A DNA stretch of 64,000 nt, taken from assembly GCF_017352155.2 (NCBI RefSeq), contig NZ_CP071462.1, forward strand, positions 744,001 to 808,000. The letters run 5' to 3'. The stretch is from Haloterrigena alkaliphila (GTDB taxonomy: Archaea; Halobacteriota; Halobacteria; Halobacteriales; Natrialbaceae). The translations under genes were made by a program, and so were the position numbers. The number at the start of each line of letters is the position of its first letter. The stretch's first letter is position 1. The notes under the pieces were generated by a model. That model did no database searches, was not told the DNA's origin, and saw only the letters and a list, made by a program, of their open reading frames with translations. Below are positions 1 through 8,615 of the stretch, piece after piece.

Positions 1-138
1 TCTTCGATCCCGAGGTCGTCGGTCGGGAAGTCGAGTGCGGAGCGCGCCCGCTCGAGGACGTCCTCGGCCCCTCCGTGCAAGGCAAGGAGCCCGTATTCAG
101 GGCCGAAGTACAGGATGTCGGGTTCGCTCGCCTTCGCC
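1..138 (-). CDS. Partial hypothetical protein, cut by window start
   Basis: The complement of the first 138 bases reads without a stop as haloarchaeal-like protein, including the stretch DILYFGPEYGLLALHGG followed by an alanine/glutamate-rich helix. It lies directly downstream of the uridine kinase on the same strand. The frame is open from an in-frame TGA inside the kinase gene, but I find no ATG, GTG or TTG before that stretch, so the start is unresolved. It could use a rare start, be a remnant, or be a chance open frame. I do not recognise the family. Confidence 0.35.
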
Positions 139-139
139 G

Positions 140-820
140 TTACTCCGTCGTCGGACCCTCGAATGACAGTTCGGAGTCGGGTTCATCTCCCGGCTCGCGG
201 CCGTCGCTGACGAGTTCGGCCTGAATCTTCTCGGTCAACAGGTCGACCGCCATTCGGTTCGCCCCTTCGGGAATGATCACGTCCGCGTTCTTCTTCGTCG
301 GTTCGACGAACTGCTCGTGCATCGGTTTGACCGTTTCGAGGTACTGCTCGATCACCCCCTCCAGATCGCGGCCGCGCTCGAGGACGTCGCGGTCGATCCG
401 TCGCAGGATCCGGACGTCCGCGTCGGTCATCACGTAAACGCGGAGATCCAGCATCTCGAGGATATCCTCGTCGTACAGCGAGAGGATACCCTCCAGGACG
501 ATCACGTCCGTCGGCTCGACCGTGACGCGCTCGTCCTTGCGGTTGTGGACTTCGAAGTCGTACTGGGGCATCTCGACCGGCTGACCCATGAGCAGGGCGT
601 CCAGTTGCTCCCGGAGGAGGTCCCACTCGAAGGCCGACGGGTGATCGTAGTTGACGTCCGCTCGCTCTTCGTACGTGAGGTGCGAGAGATCTTTGTAGTA
701 GTTGTCGATCGGAATACGGGTGACCGCTTCGCCGACCGTCTCGGCGACGGTCCGCGCGACGGTCGTCTTTCCGGCTCCCGTCCCGCCGGCGATCCCGATA
801 GCGAACGACGGAATGCTCAT
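140..820 (-). CDS. udk: Uridine kinase
   Basis: This 226-residue protein should phosphorylate uridine and cytidine with a nucleoside triphosphate in the pyrimidine salvage pathway of the cytoplasm. A Walker A loop, GGTGAGKT, is at residues 12-19, and the next part carries the family pattern IPIDNYYKDLSHLTYEER and the substrate-lid sequence NYDHPSAFEWDLL. The VIVLEGILSLYD segment matches the Walker B region. Length is normal for the family; the C-terminal 25 residues are an acidic haloarchaeal tail. The ATG start directly precedes the P-loop strand. A phosphoribulokinase/uridine kinase family label is safe; the exact nucleoside is inferred. Confidence 0.93.
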   Translation of the reverse strand: MSIPSFAIGIAGGTGAGKTTVARTVAETVGEAVTRIPIDNYYKDLSHLTYEERADVNYDHPSAFEWDLLREQLDALLMGQPVEMPQYDFEVHNRKDERVTVEPTDVIVLEGILSLYDEDILEMLDLRVYVMTDADVRILRRIDRDVLERGRDLEGVIEQYLETVKPMHEQFVEPTKKNADVIIPEGANRMAVDLLTEKIQAELVSDGREPGDEPDSELSFEGPTTE

Positions 821-937
821 CGTCCGATGGAGGGTCGGATCGCTATTGAATCCCCTGATCCCGTCTCGCGTCGGTTCCGGTCGCGGCCGTCGACGACCCG
901 CTCCGCGCCGGATTCGAGGACCGGGGCGAGGCGACGG

Positions 938-1474
938 TCACTCGAAGACCGCGGCGGCCTCCCGGAACCGCTCCTCGTGGACGGGTCGGAACCGCTCGTC
1001 GGAGGCGTCGAACTCCGCCGGCGTCCGGAACCGCGCGGTCGTCGCGTCGCTGCCGGCCACCGGCTCGCCTGTGGCCTCCGCGCGGTCGGCGACGTAGTGG
1101 ACCGTGACGACGTGTTTGCCGTCCCGCGGCGCCATCGCGGACGCGCTCAGGATCTCGAGCGCCTCGGGATCGACGGCGACGCCGGTCTCCTCCTCGAGTT
1201 CGCGGACGGCGGTCTCGGGCGGCTCCTCGCCGATTTCCATGTGGCCGCCGGGGAGGGTCCACTCGCCGACGCCGGGCGGCACGCCGCGTTCGACGCAGAG
1301 CACCGCGGGGTCGGGCCGCGAGCGGTCGACGACCGCGACGCTGGCGCAGGGGACCGGATTGTGCCAGACGACGGTCTCGCAGGCCGGACAGCGCTTTCGG
1401 TCGCGGTCGTCGACGGTGGTCGTCTCGAGACGGGTTCCACAGTCGGGACAGAACGTCGGCGGTCGGCTGACCAT
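938..1474 (-). CDS. Nudix hydrolase with N-terminal zinc ribbon
   Basis: The 178-residue protein begins with a zinc ribbon (Cys9, Cys12, Cys29, Cys32) followed by a Nudix domain. The Nudix box spans residues 77-99 and fits the consensus completely, with the REL-E-EE-TG-V core that binds the catalytic metal. Proteins of this arrangement hydrolyse nucleoside diphosphates linked to another moiety, such as ADP-ribose or NADH-like compounds; the substrate here cannot be read from sequence. The gene stands alone between udk and the threonine synthase-like gene, all on the minus strand. Confidence 0.9.
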   Translation of the reverse strand: MVSRPPTFCPDCGTRLETTTVDDRDRKRCPACETVVWHNPVPCASVAVVDRSRPDPAVLCVERGVPPGVGEWTLPGGHMEIGEEPPETAVRELEEETGVAVDPEALEILSASAMAPRDGKHVVTVHYVADRAEATGEPVAGSDATTARFRTPAEFDASDERFRPVHEERFREAAAVFE

Positions 1475-1499
1475 CTGTTCGCGTTTCGGAACCGCGTCC

Positions 1500-2603
1500 T
1501 CAAAGCGTTTTCAGTCCACTTCCGGTCAATGGGACGACGACGTCGTCGTCGGCGTCGATAACGTCCAGTTCCCGAAACTCCTCGAGCGCCGCGGGGGCGA
1601 CCGCGCAGGTGGGTTCGACGTAGAACCCGCCCCGGTGGAGTCGGTCGAGCGCGGTCTCGATGGGATCGGAGCCGAGCGCGATGGCGTCGCCGCCGGTCTC
1701 GTCGATGGCCCGGAGGATCTCGTCCTTTCGCGCGGGTTCGGCGATCTTGATCCCGTCAGCGATGTCGGTCCCCTCGCCGTCCTCGTCGGTCGTTTCGCCG
1801 CCGAGTTCGTCGACGATCGGGGCGTAGCCCGCCGCCTGCGCGCCGAGCAGGCGCGGCATCCCGTCGACGATGCCGGCCTCGTTGAGCAGCGTGAATCCCC
1901 GATAGGCTCCGAGGAACAGCGTCCCGTGGCCGATCGGAAGCACGACGGCGTCCGGAACCGACCAGCCCTGCTGGGCGGCGATCTCGAACGCGACGGTCAT
2001 CGTGCCCGCGTAAAACGCCGGGTTCCAGGCGTGGCTGGCGTACCAGCCCTCGCCCGACTCGGCGGCGTCGATACAGGCCGCGGTCACGTCCTCGCGGTCG
2101 CCCTCGACCCGAACCGGGCGGGCGTCGGCCCGCTGGATGGCCATCAGCTTCGACTGCTTGACGTCCGCCGGGACGTAGATGTCCGCCTCGAGGCCCGCGC
2201 GGGCCGCGTAGGTCGCGATGGCGGCGCCGGCGTTGCCCGAGGAGTCCTCGACGACCTTGTCGACGCCGAGTTCGACCGCGCGGGAGAGCGTCGTCGTCGC
2301 GCCGCGGTCCTTGAAGGATCCGGTCGGGAACACGTACTCGAGTTTGAACTGCGCGCCCCACTCGGGCGCGTCGACGAGGGGCGTAAAGCCCTCGTGGAAG
2401 GTCACGCGTTTCTCGATGGGGAGGAACTCGAAGAAGGTCCAGAGCCCGTCGGTGGTGTCGAGGCTGTGCAGGGGCAGCGGATCACCCTTCGGGTGGGGCC
2501 GCTCGATGAACTCGAGGGCGTGGCCGCAGGAACAGCGCCACGGTTCGTTCGGACCCGCCTCGTAGATCGTCTCGCAGTTCGGACAGATGAGATCGGATGG
2601 CAT
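1500..2603 (-). CDS. Threonine synthase-like PLP enzyme
   Basis: The 367-residue protein is a fold-type II PLP enzyme. A small zinc ribbon (Cys7, Cys10, Cys24, Cys26) precedes the catalytic domain. The PLP lysine is Lys98 in GSFKDRGA, and SSGNAG at 121-126 is the phosphate/substrate loop typical of threonine synthase. It would convert O-phosphohomoserine to threonine. It starts two bases after the stop of the upstream aspartoacylase-like gene, so the two are almost certainly one operon. Haloarchaea carry several threonine synthase paralogues, so the true substrate may differ; for that reason no gene symbol is given. Confidence 0.88.
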   Translation of the reverse strand: MPSDLICPNCETIYEAGPNEPWRCSCGHALEFIERPHPKGDPLPLHSLDTTDGLWTFFEFLPIEKRVTFHEGFTPLVDAPEWGAQFKLEYVFPTGSFKDRGATTTLSRAVELGVDKVVEDSSGNAGAAIATYAARAGLEADIYVPADVKQSKLMAIQRADARPVRVEGDREDVTAACIDAAESGEGWYASHAWNPAFYAGTMTVAFEIAAQQGWSVPDAVVLPIGHGTLFLGAYRGFTLLNEAGIVDGMPRLLGAQAAGYAPIVDELGGETTDEDGEGTDIADGIKIAEPARKDEILRAIDETGGDAIALGSDPIETALDRLHRGGFYVEPTCAVAPAALEEFRELDVIDADDDVVVPLTGSGLKTL

Positions 2604-2605
2604 GA

Positions 2606-3565
2606 TCAGTAGGAGTCGATGTCGGTCGCAACGGAGCAGACGTACTCGCCGGTGGCAACCTGCGGGAGTCGGCGCGTTCGCCAGAGAATGCCCGCGCTAT
2701 CGGCCGTCACTTCGGCTTTCCGCTCGCCGAACGGTGTCGTCACCTCGAACAGCGTGTCCCCGGCGTCGACGCGAGTGCCCAGATCCGACTGGAATCGCAC
2801 GAGTCCGCCGTTCGGGGCACCGTACTGTTCGAACCCGCGGGCGCGCGTCTGGGACTCGAACGTCGCGTCGCCCTCGAGGAAGTCGTAGTAGGTGAGGACG
2901 TTGAACACGCCCTCGACGCCCTTCCGGATGCTCTCCTCGTCCCAACCGACGGCGCCGCCGAGTTCTGGGTCGACGGTCGGGACGCCCTCGTCGGGGGCGG
3001 CGCGCGCGAGTTGGCCGTCGGGGCCCTTCTGGTCCAGAATGTAGCCGCAGCCGAAGACCTTGGCGAGTTCCAGACAGTCGTCGTGGAGGCGATGGCGCTT
3101 TCCACAGCGGACGCGAACCTCGTCGATCATCCGACTGGTCGAGCCCTGGTGGAGATCGAGGATCATGTCCGCCCGGGTCGCCACGTCGAACGTCGCGGCC
3201 GCGATCCGCTCGCTCGAGGTGCCGGTCTCGTTGCCGGGATAGGCCCGGTTCATCTTGGTGTCGTCGATCGGATTGCGGTGTTCCGCCACCTGAAACGCGT
3301 GGTAGTTGACGATCCCGACGATCAGGATCGTTCCGGCGATGTCGGCGGGGTCGAGTCGCGGGACGACGCGCTGGATGACGCCGACTCCGTTGAGTTCGTC
3401 GCCGTCGCTCGCCGCCTGCACGTACAGCGTTCGTCCCGACCGCTCGCCGTTGATCACGGCGACTGGCAACCCGAAGGAACTCCCGTCACGGGTTTCGCCG
3501 ACCTCGAGACGCCCCGTATCGCGCTCGCCGGGGGCCGCGCTCGCCGTTCCGAGCGTCGTCGTCAT
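2606..3565 (-). CDS. Succinylglutamate desuccinylase/aspartoacylase family protein
   Basis: The 319-residue protein belongs to the AstE/AspA family of zinc-dependent M14-like amidohydrolases. The core contains the GDELNG segment near residue 55, the RNPIDDTKMNRAYPG segment and the DLHQG zinc-ligand strand, followed by a C-terminal beta-rich lobe. In well-studied members the first motif is HGxE; here the histidine position is Asp54, which may change metal binding. An AT-rich box at about 3589-3596, 27 bases before the ATG, supports a leaderless start. It is the first gene of a two-gene operon with the threonine synthase-like gene; the substrate is unknown. Confidence 0.85.
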   Translation of the reverse strand: MTTTLGTASAAPGERDTGRLEVGETRDGSSFGLPVAVINGERSGRTLYVQAASDGDELNGVGVIQRVVPRLDPADIAGTILIVGIVNYHAFQVAEHRNPIDDTKMNRAYPGNETGTSSERIAAATFDVATRADMILDLHQGSTSRMIDEVRVRCGKRHRLHDDCLELAKVFGCGYILDQKGPDGQLARAAPDEGVPTVDPELGGAVGWDEESIRKGVEGVFNVLTYYDFLEGDATFESQTRARGFEQYGAPNGGLVRFQSDLGTRVDAGDTLFEVTTPFGERKAEVTADSAGILWRTRRLPQVATGEYVCSVATDIDSY

Positions 3566-3704
3566 GTGCCTGCAGACGGACCCGTTCGTCTTTATTGGTT
3601 CGGTGTCCGGCAGCCGGCAGGGGGTTCGAGCGCTGTCAAATCGGCGATGGGACTACTGTCACCGAATGGAAAATTCAAAGCGATTCGGGCGCGCGCTAGC
3701 ACCC

Positions 3705-5096
3705 ATGACTCTCGAGCAGGAGTCGTCCGGATCAGACCGGGCCGATCCGCTGGACCCCTTCCGGCAGTTCCTCGCGCTCGAGCGCGACGTGCTCGTCCTC
3801 TCGGCGGCGATGTTCGCGTTCAGCCTCGGGTTCCAGATGACCAGTCGGTACATGGGCGAGTACATGTACGCGCTGGGCGCGTCGGCGTTCGTCGTCGGCC
3901 TGTTCGGGACGGTCGGCAACGTCATCAGCGCGGTCTACCCCTATCCCGGCGGGGCGATCTCAGATCGGATCGGGTCGCGGTACGCGCTGACCGCGTTCGG
4001 ACTGTGTTCGACGCTGGGCTTCGGGATCTGGCTCGCCGCACCCCTGTTCGCGGACGTCGCCGTCGGCCCCGCGTCGCTCGCCGTCGTCGCGATCTTCGTC
4101 GGCCTGTTCTTCTCGCAGGCGTGGAAGTCGTTCGGGCTGGGCGCGACGTTCGCGATCGTCAAACAGGCGGTCCCGCCCTCGCAGCTGGCCGCCGGCTTCG
4201 CCAGCACCGAGACGTTCCGCCGGACCGCGTTCCTCGTCGGTCCGCTGCTCGCCGCCGCCCTCTTCTATCCGTTCGGCTCGAGCGACGCCGACGTGCAGTT
4301 CGCCTTCCAGCTGATCCTGCTCGTCGCGGTCGTCTTCGGCGTCGTCGGCACGCTCGTCCAGCACGTCCTGTACGAGGCCGAGGCGGACAGCGTCGGCACG
4401 GAGTTCGAGGGCGTCTCGCAGGTCGTCGGCGATCTGCGGGCGATGCCCGACGAACTCCGCCCGCTGCTGGTCGGCGACACCCTCGTCCGCTTCGCCAACG
4501 GGATGGTCTACGTCTTCTTCGTCATCGTCGTCACGCGCTTCCTCGAGGTCGGCCTCACCCTCTCCCTGCCGGCGGTCGGCACGCTCGAGCTCTCGCCCCA
4601 GTCGTACTTCGGCGTCCTGCTCGGTATCGAGATGCTCGTGGCTCTGCTGACGATGATCCCCGTCGCAAAGGCCGCCGAGCGCGTCGGACTGAAGCCGGTC
4701 GTCGCGCTCGGCTTCTTCGTCTACGCCGTTTTCCCGATCCTGCTGATCAGCGCTCCCGCGGGCGACGGGCCCGGCAGCGCGGCCGCACTCGCGGTCCTCT
4801 TCGCCTTTTCGGGCCTGCGATTCGCCGGGCTCCCCGCCCACAAGGCGCTGATCGTCGGCCCGGCCGAGCGGGGCGCCGGCGGTCGCGTCACTGGCACCTA
4901 CTACCTCCTGCGGAACCTGATCGTCATCCCCAGCGCCGCGCTCGGCGGCCTGCTCTGGGGCGGGTTCCCGAATCCGCTGACCGGGACGACGTTCGGCGGC
5001 TCGCCGACGCTCGCGTTCGCCGTCGCGACCGTCGTCGGCCTCGTCGGGACCGCCTACTTCGTGCTGTTCGGCGAAGAGTTCGAGGCGTACGCCTGA
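3705..5096 (+). CDS. MFS transporter
   Basis: This 463-residue membrane protein has about twelve hydrophobic segments and the major facilitator signature GGAISDRIGSR between the second and third helices. It should be a cytoplasmic-membrane secondary transporter of unknown substrate. An in-frame ATG exists at 3666, but the AT-rich box at 3671-3680 lies 27 bases before the ATG at 3705. That box fits a leaderless promoter, so 3705 is the better start. The gene is divergent from the aspartoacylase-like gene. Its charged loop between helices six and seven is normal for the family. Confidence 0.88.
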   Translation: MTLEQESSGSDRADPLDPFRQFLALERDVLVLSAAMFAFSLGFQMTSRYMGEYMYALGASAFVVGLFGTVGNVISAVYPYPGGAISDRIGSRYALTAFGLCSTLGFGIWLAAPLFADVAVGPASLAVVAIFVGLFFSQAWKSFGLGATFAIVKQAVPPSQLAAGFASTETFRRTAFLVGPLLAAALFYPFGSSDADVQFAFQLILLVAVVFGVVGTLVQHVLYEAEADSVGTEFEGVSQVVGDLRAMPDELRPLLVGDTLVRFANGMVYVFFVIVVTRFLEVGLTLSLPAVGTLELSPQSYFGVLLGIEMLVALLTMIPVAKAAERVGLKPVVALGFFVYAVFPILLISAPAGDGPGSAAALAVLFAFSGLRFAGLPAHKALIVGPAERGAGGRVTGTYYLLRNLIVIPSAALGGLLWGGFPNPLTGTTFGGSPTLAFAVATVVGLVGTAYFVLFGEEFEAYA

Positions 5097-5194
5097 TTCG
5101 GACGGTTCGAGCGTCCCGTCCGTCATCTGACACGCTCGAGCAAACAATTGTGCTATGGAACAGATATATGTTCTCCAAGCGCGAAAATCCCGGT

Positions 5195-5731
5195 ATGCCC
5201 GGTGCCGGCTACCCGAACGATAGCGATGCCGTCGCGGAGGAGCGAGAGCGGTGGGTCCGCGAAACCTCTACCAGAGACCGCGTTTACGAAACGGCCATCC
5301 AGTTGTACGAACCGGCGACTGCCGAGACGGTCGCCGACCGGGCGCGGTGCTCGGAGGGGGCGGCTCGAGAGCACCTCGAGTGGTTCAGCGATCGCGGGAT
5401 CGTCGAACCTATCGACGGGCGACCGAAACGGTACCAGCGTAACGACGCCTACTTCGAGTGGATCCGCGCGAACGAACTGCGACGAGAGTGCACCCCGAGC
5501 GAATTAGAAACGCGACTGGAGGATCTCGTCGAGGACGAGCGAGCGTACCTGGATCGGTACGGCGTCGATAGTCCTCAGCAGGTCGATGCCCTCGAAGCGG
5601 GGGACTACGATTCGATCGAGACCGTCTGGGAGGACGTCGGCGAGTGGAAGACGATCCGTCGGGAGATTCGGATCCTCGAACGCGCCCGCAAGGATCGCGA
5701 CGCCTTCGGCGGCGCCGGCATCGTCGGGTGA
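5195..5731 (+). CDS. DUF7342-like winged-helix protein, possible antitoxin
   Basis: The 178-residue protein has a winged-helix segment (about residues 30-80: VYETAIQLYEPATAETVADR, then EHLEWFSDRGIVEPIDGRPK) and a helical C-terminus. From memory it matches haloarchaeal DUF7342 proteins. The in-frame ATG at 5168 sits inside a TATA-like box (5163-5169); that box is about 29 bases before the ATG at 5195, so the leaderless start at 5195 is preferred. It ends two bases before the TumE-like gene, and this tight coupling suggests an antitoxin and autoregulator of that partner. No operator palindrome is evident upstream. Confidence 0.78.
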   Translation: MPGAGYPNDSDAVAEERERWVRETSTRDRVYETAIQLYEPATAETVADRARCSEGAAREHLEWFSDRGIVEPIDGRPKRYQRNDAYFEWIRANELRRECTPSELETRLEDLVEDERAYLDRYGVDSPQQVDALEAGDYDSIETVWEDVGEWKTIRREIRILERARKDRDAFGGAGIVG

Positions 5732-5733
5732 GG

Positions 5734-6189
5734 ATGGACGAAACGGATACCGGTCCGATCGACGAGGACGTGCTTCGATCGATCCGAACGCGACTGACGA
5801 GTGACGATCGCTTCGAACGCGTCGCACTCGAACCCGACTCGAGCCGAATCCGAACTGTCGTCGGGCGGTACGATCGGTCGCTCACCCCGGAATCCGTCCG
5901 ACGCGCGCGACTCGATATCCGATGGTACGTCGGGGGCGACTTTTCCGTCCACTACGTCGAAGAACGGTCGAACGGAGAGCGATGGGAGTGTCGGTGGGAC
6001 CGGCATCCGAAGCCGGTCGGACGGGAACACTTCCATCCGCCACCGGACGCGGGCGACGCGGTCGCGACGGCGTTTCCGACCGATTACCGCGACCTGCTCG
6101 CTGTCGTCACCGCCTACGTCGCCGAACGGTTCGAGACGCTCTGGAGCGAGAGCGGCGGTTCCGGCGGCGACTACAGGAACAACTCGTAG
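5734..6189 (+). CDS. TumE-like (DUF6516-type) putative toxin
   Basis: The 151-residue protein follows the winged-helix gene with a two-base gap. Its centre contains an aromatic strand pair (DIRWYVGGDFSVHYVEE, then RWECRWDRHPKP) followed by REHFHPPP. That layout resembles the TumE/DUF6516 protein near the end of this window, where FDNHHGIHEFH occupies the same position. Known TumE proteins are toxins paired with HTH antitoxins; that this one is toxic is inferred from similarity and pairing. The 3' end overlaps the convergent SpoIIM-family gene by 19 bases. Confidence 0.7.
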   Translation: MDETDTGPIDEDVLRSIRTRLTSDDRFERVALEPDSSRIRTVVGRYDRSLTPESVRRARLDIRWYVGGDFSVHYVEERSNGERWECRWDRHPKPVGREHFHPPPDAGDAVATAFPTDYRDLLAVVTAYVAERFETLWSESGGSGGDYRNNS

Positions 6190-7700
6190 TAGTACGGACT
6201 CACGAACCCCTCGATGAACGCCGCGACCGCGAGCAGGATTCCGACGCCGACGAGCACCCAGAACGCCCGCTCGAGCGCGTCCCCCAGCGCCGTTCGGCTC
6301 TCGCGCCCGCGGTAGGTCCGCCAACCGAGAACGCTGAGGCGGATTCCCAGCGCCGACGCGACGAGGATCGCCGGAATCTCGAGGACCCCGTGGGGCGCGA
6401 CGAACGCGAGCAGTTCGACGGGATCGACTTCGGTGCGGGCGAAGAATCCCATGAACACGCCGTTGAACAGCAGCGAGGCGAGCGCCGGCAGGAGCAGGAC
6501 GACGCCGGAGACGGCCGTCGTCATCGCCACCGTCCAGTTGTTCCCGAAGAACTCCAGGGCCGCCGCGGGCGGGACGTGCCCCTCGAGGCGGGCCGCGATC
6601 GACGTCTCGACGCTGCCGGCGAGCGGTTCGGCGACCGCCCAGCCGGCCCAGAAACTCGCGAGCGCGAGGGCGACGACGAGCGCGTGCGTTCCGGGGGTCC
6701 GGCGGACGAACGTCGTCATCTCCGCCCAGCCGTGGCGAATCCCGTCCCGGAACTGGGTGCGAACCGACCGTTCCACCGGAGCCGGCGGCGCCAGTCGGCC
6801 CCGGTAGTCGTTGTACAGCGCCGTCTTCAAGAGATCGAGCGCCGGGAGAGCGAGCAGGACGGAGACCAGCGACACGACCGAAATGACGTTGACGTACACG
6901 AGCGCCCCCGACGCGATCGAAATCGCGACCGTCGTCCCGATCGCGAGAGCATAGTAAAAGCCCGCCGCGACCGGCCGCGACCGGACGAACGCGACGGCGT
7001 TCGATACCGACTCGAGGGCGGTCGTATCGTCGACGACGACGGCGACCGGCGCGAACGCGAACACGGCTCGAACCGCCGCGAACAGGGCGATCGCGACGAC
7101 CGCCGCCGCGACGCCGACGACGAGCGCGGGCAGCGTCGACCCGGTCGTCACCGCGAGGAGGCCGCCGACGAGCGCCGCCGCGATGCCGACCGCCAGCGCG
7201 ACGGCGATCCACGCCAGCAACTCGAGGACGTACAGGCCGAGAAACGACAGCCAGTAGCGACGGGCGCCGGCGAAGCCGGCCGCGACGCCGCGATTATTCC
7301 GCAGTCGCGCCGAGCAGGCCGTGAGCTGGCCGGCGGGAACCGCCGCCGCCAGCGCGATTCCGACGAGGAGGCTTCCGAGGATCGTCGCGGCGACGAGGGC
7401 CAGCGTTACGGGCGTGAGGAACTGCTCGAGTATCGGCTCGAACCCCTGCGCCCACGCCTCGAACGCCTCGGGATCGGCCTGCGGATCCGGCGGGTCGGCC
7501 TCGAGTTCGCCGATCTGCTGCGTGATGGCCGCCCAGCGACCGGTCGCCCGGAGATAGCCGTAGCCGACGACGGCCGCGAGAAACGGGACGACGCGAACGA
7601 CGGCGGGAATCGCGGCGCCGAGCAGGTACCAGGGCAGCAGATCACCGGGACGGCGACGGAAAGCGGCGACGGTAGCGCTGACGGCGTCGGAAAGGGACAT
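6171..7700 (-). CDS. SpoIIM-family (stage II sporulation protein M-like) membrane protein
   Basis: The 509-residue protein has around ten hydrophobic segments. The C-terminal third shows the SpoIIM pattern of glycine-rich helices around FFGNNWTVAMTTAVSG and FVAPHGVLEIPAILV. Archaeal and bacterial members are integral membrane proteins with no established role outside sporulation. An upstream ATG at 7769 is open, but the box GATATAA (7723-7729 on the plus strand) lies about 26 bases before the ATG at 7700, which I therefore prefer as a leaderless start. The N-terminal half resembles a separate DUF-type membrane domain. Confidence 0.82.
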   Translation of the reverse strand: MSLSDAVSATVAAFRRRPGDLLPWYLLGAAIPAVVRVVPFLAAVVGYGYLRATGRWAAITQQIGELEADPPDPQADPEAFEAWAQGFEPILEQFLTPVTLALVAATILGSLLVGIALAAAVPAGQLTACSARLRNNRGVAAGFAGARRYWLSFLGLYVLELLAWIAVALAVGIAAALVGGLLAVTTGSTLPALVVGVAAAVVAIALFAAVRAVFAFAPVAVVVDDTTALESVSNAVAFVRSRPVAAGFYYALAIGTTVAISIASGALVYVNVISVVSLVSVLLALPALDLLKTALYNDYRGRLAPPAPVERSVRTQFRDGIRHGWAEMTTFVRRTPGTHALVVALALASFWAGWAVAEPLAGSVETSIAARLEGHVPPAAALEFFGNNWTVAMTTAVSGVVLLLPALASLLFNGVFMGFFARTEVDPVELLAFVAPHGVLEIPAILVASALGIRLSVLGWRTYRGRESRTALGDALERAFWVLVGVGILLAVAAFIEGFVSPYYYELFL

Positions 7701-7835
7701 GCCGGATCGTTGGTCGGCCACTGTTATATCAGTTGAACGTTCGGTCGTCGAATCGACCGGCACTGCCACTGTCGATCGACGGCCCGTCAGGACGGTCGTC
7801 AGCGGACGGACAGTCCGGGTCGCCCGAGGATCGGT

Positions 7836-7846
7836 TTATATAGTCT
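7836..7846 (+). promoter_or_regulatory. TATA box of the small zinc-finger gene
   Basis: The sequence GGTTTATATAG is an archaeal TATA box 30-40 bases before the ATG at 7876, in otherwise GC-rich DNA. Confidence 0.6.
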
Positions 7847-7875
7847 CGTGGCATACGATACCACAGTGAAGCGCG

Positions 7876-8049
7876 ATGCAAGTGACCGCCGTCCGTCAAG
7901 TCGAATGTCCGCAGTGCGGAGCCCGGAGAAGTATCTCGATCCCCAGCGACGACGTCGAACTGAAACCCGGACGCTCGGACGCAGCGTTCGATGAGCGGCG
8001 GAGAGTGACGTGTTCGAACGGCCACGCGTACTGGATACAGGTCCGCTGA
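7876..8049 (+). CDS. Small zinc-finger protein (57 residues)
   Basis: A short gene reads MQVTAVRQVECPQCG at its start and ends with TCSNGHAYWIQVR. It has CPxCG near residues 11-15 and a C-x3-H pair near 46-50, a plausible zinc site. It has its own TATA box (7836-7846). Haloarchaea encode many such one-domain zinc proteins of unknown function, some affecting motility or biofilm formation; nothing in the sequence tells what this one does. It is convergent with the SnoaL-like gene. Confidence 0.7.
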   Translation: MQVTAVRQVECPQCGARRSISIPSDDVELKPGRSDAAFDERRRVTCSNGHAYWIQVR

Positions 8050-8110
8050 TCCCGCTTTTCGGAACGTAATCGAGACGCGCAGTGGCGTCGGACCGTCGAC
8101 CACGCACCGA

Positions 8111-8188
8111 CCGCGAATACGTCTCGAGTCCGACCTACCGCGAATACGTCTCGAGTCCGACCTACCGCGAATACGTCTCGAGTCCGAC
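8111..8188. repeat. 27-bp tandem triplication of a gene 3' end
   Basis: The unit CCGCGAATACGTCTCGAG plus nine more bases is repeated at 8111, 8138 and 8165 (the last copy without its final bases). Read on the minus strand each unit encodes VGLETYSR plus a stop, which is exactly the last nine codons of the SnoaL-like gene. The duplications therefore added two further in-frame copies of the terminal peptide and stop codon after the real stop. Confidence 0.92.
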
Positions 8189-8494
8189 GATCCGGCCGTT
8201 CGCGAGTTCGAAGAAGTCGGCGAACTCGAACAGCGGCCCGTCGTCGTCGAGGACGCGTCCCCGGACTGCGACGCGGTCGCCCTCGCTGTCGACGACCACC
8301 GACGCGAGGTCGTGGCTGGTGTCGGTGTTCGGCCGGTCCTCGCGCATGAACCGAACGAACGCCTCGCGACCCTCGAAGGTTCGATCCGGCCGTCGCTGGA
8401 CGAAATCGGGGACGAGGACGTCCTCCTCGAGCGTCTCGTACGCGTGACTGTCGAGCGCATCGTAGTACTGCCGGACGAGGGCGGCCGAGTCCAT
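8162..8494 (-). CDS. SnoaL-like/NTF2-fold protein
   Basis: The 110-residue protein has the pattern of the NTF2/SnoaL-like superfamily: an N-terminal helix (ALVRQYYDALDSHAYETLEE), PDFVQRRPDRTFEGREAFV, and a final sheet with DGPLFEFADFFELANGRIVG. Such domains act as small cyclases, isomerases or stress-related binding proteins; no catalytic residues are decisive here. An upstream ATG at 8521 is possible, but the ATG at 8494 begins the usual N-terminal helix. The 3' end is part of a 27-base tandem triplication that repeats the terminal peptide and stop. Confidence 0.8.
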   Translation of the reverse strand: MDSAALVRQYYDALDSHAYETLEEDVLVPDFVQRRPDRTFEGREAFVRFMREDRPNTDTSHDLASVVVDSEGDRVAVRGRVLDDDGPLFEFADFFELANGRIVGLETYSR

Positions 8495-8615
8495 GTGACG
8501 ACGTTTCGGCGCGACCCCCAAAAGTGCCGGTCGTCAGTCGCGACCGATGTACCTAAATTTCTACAGGAACTGGCTTCAGCGAACCCTTACACCGGTGTGC
8601 GACGACGTCGCACGT

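Noticed and set aside
317-1561. Long plus-strand open frame over udk and the Nudix gene
   Set aside because: It is the mirror of two well-supported minus-strand genes in GC-rich DNA, with an arginine-rich unnatural composition.
8111-8188. Tandem repeats at 8.1 kb as a CRISPR array
   Set aside because: The units are contiguous without spacers and correspond exactly to a gene 3' end.
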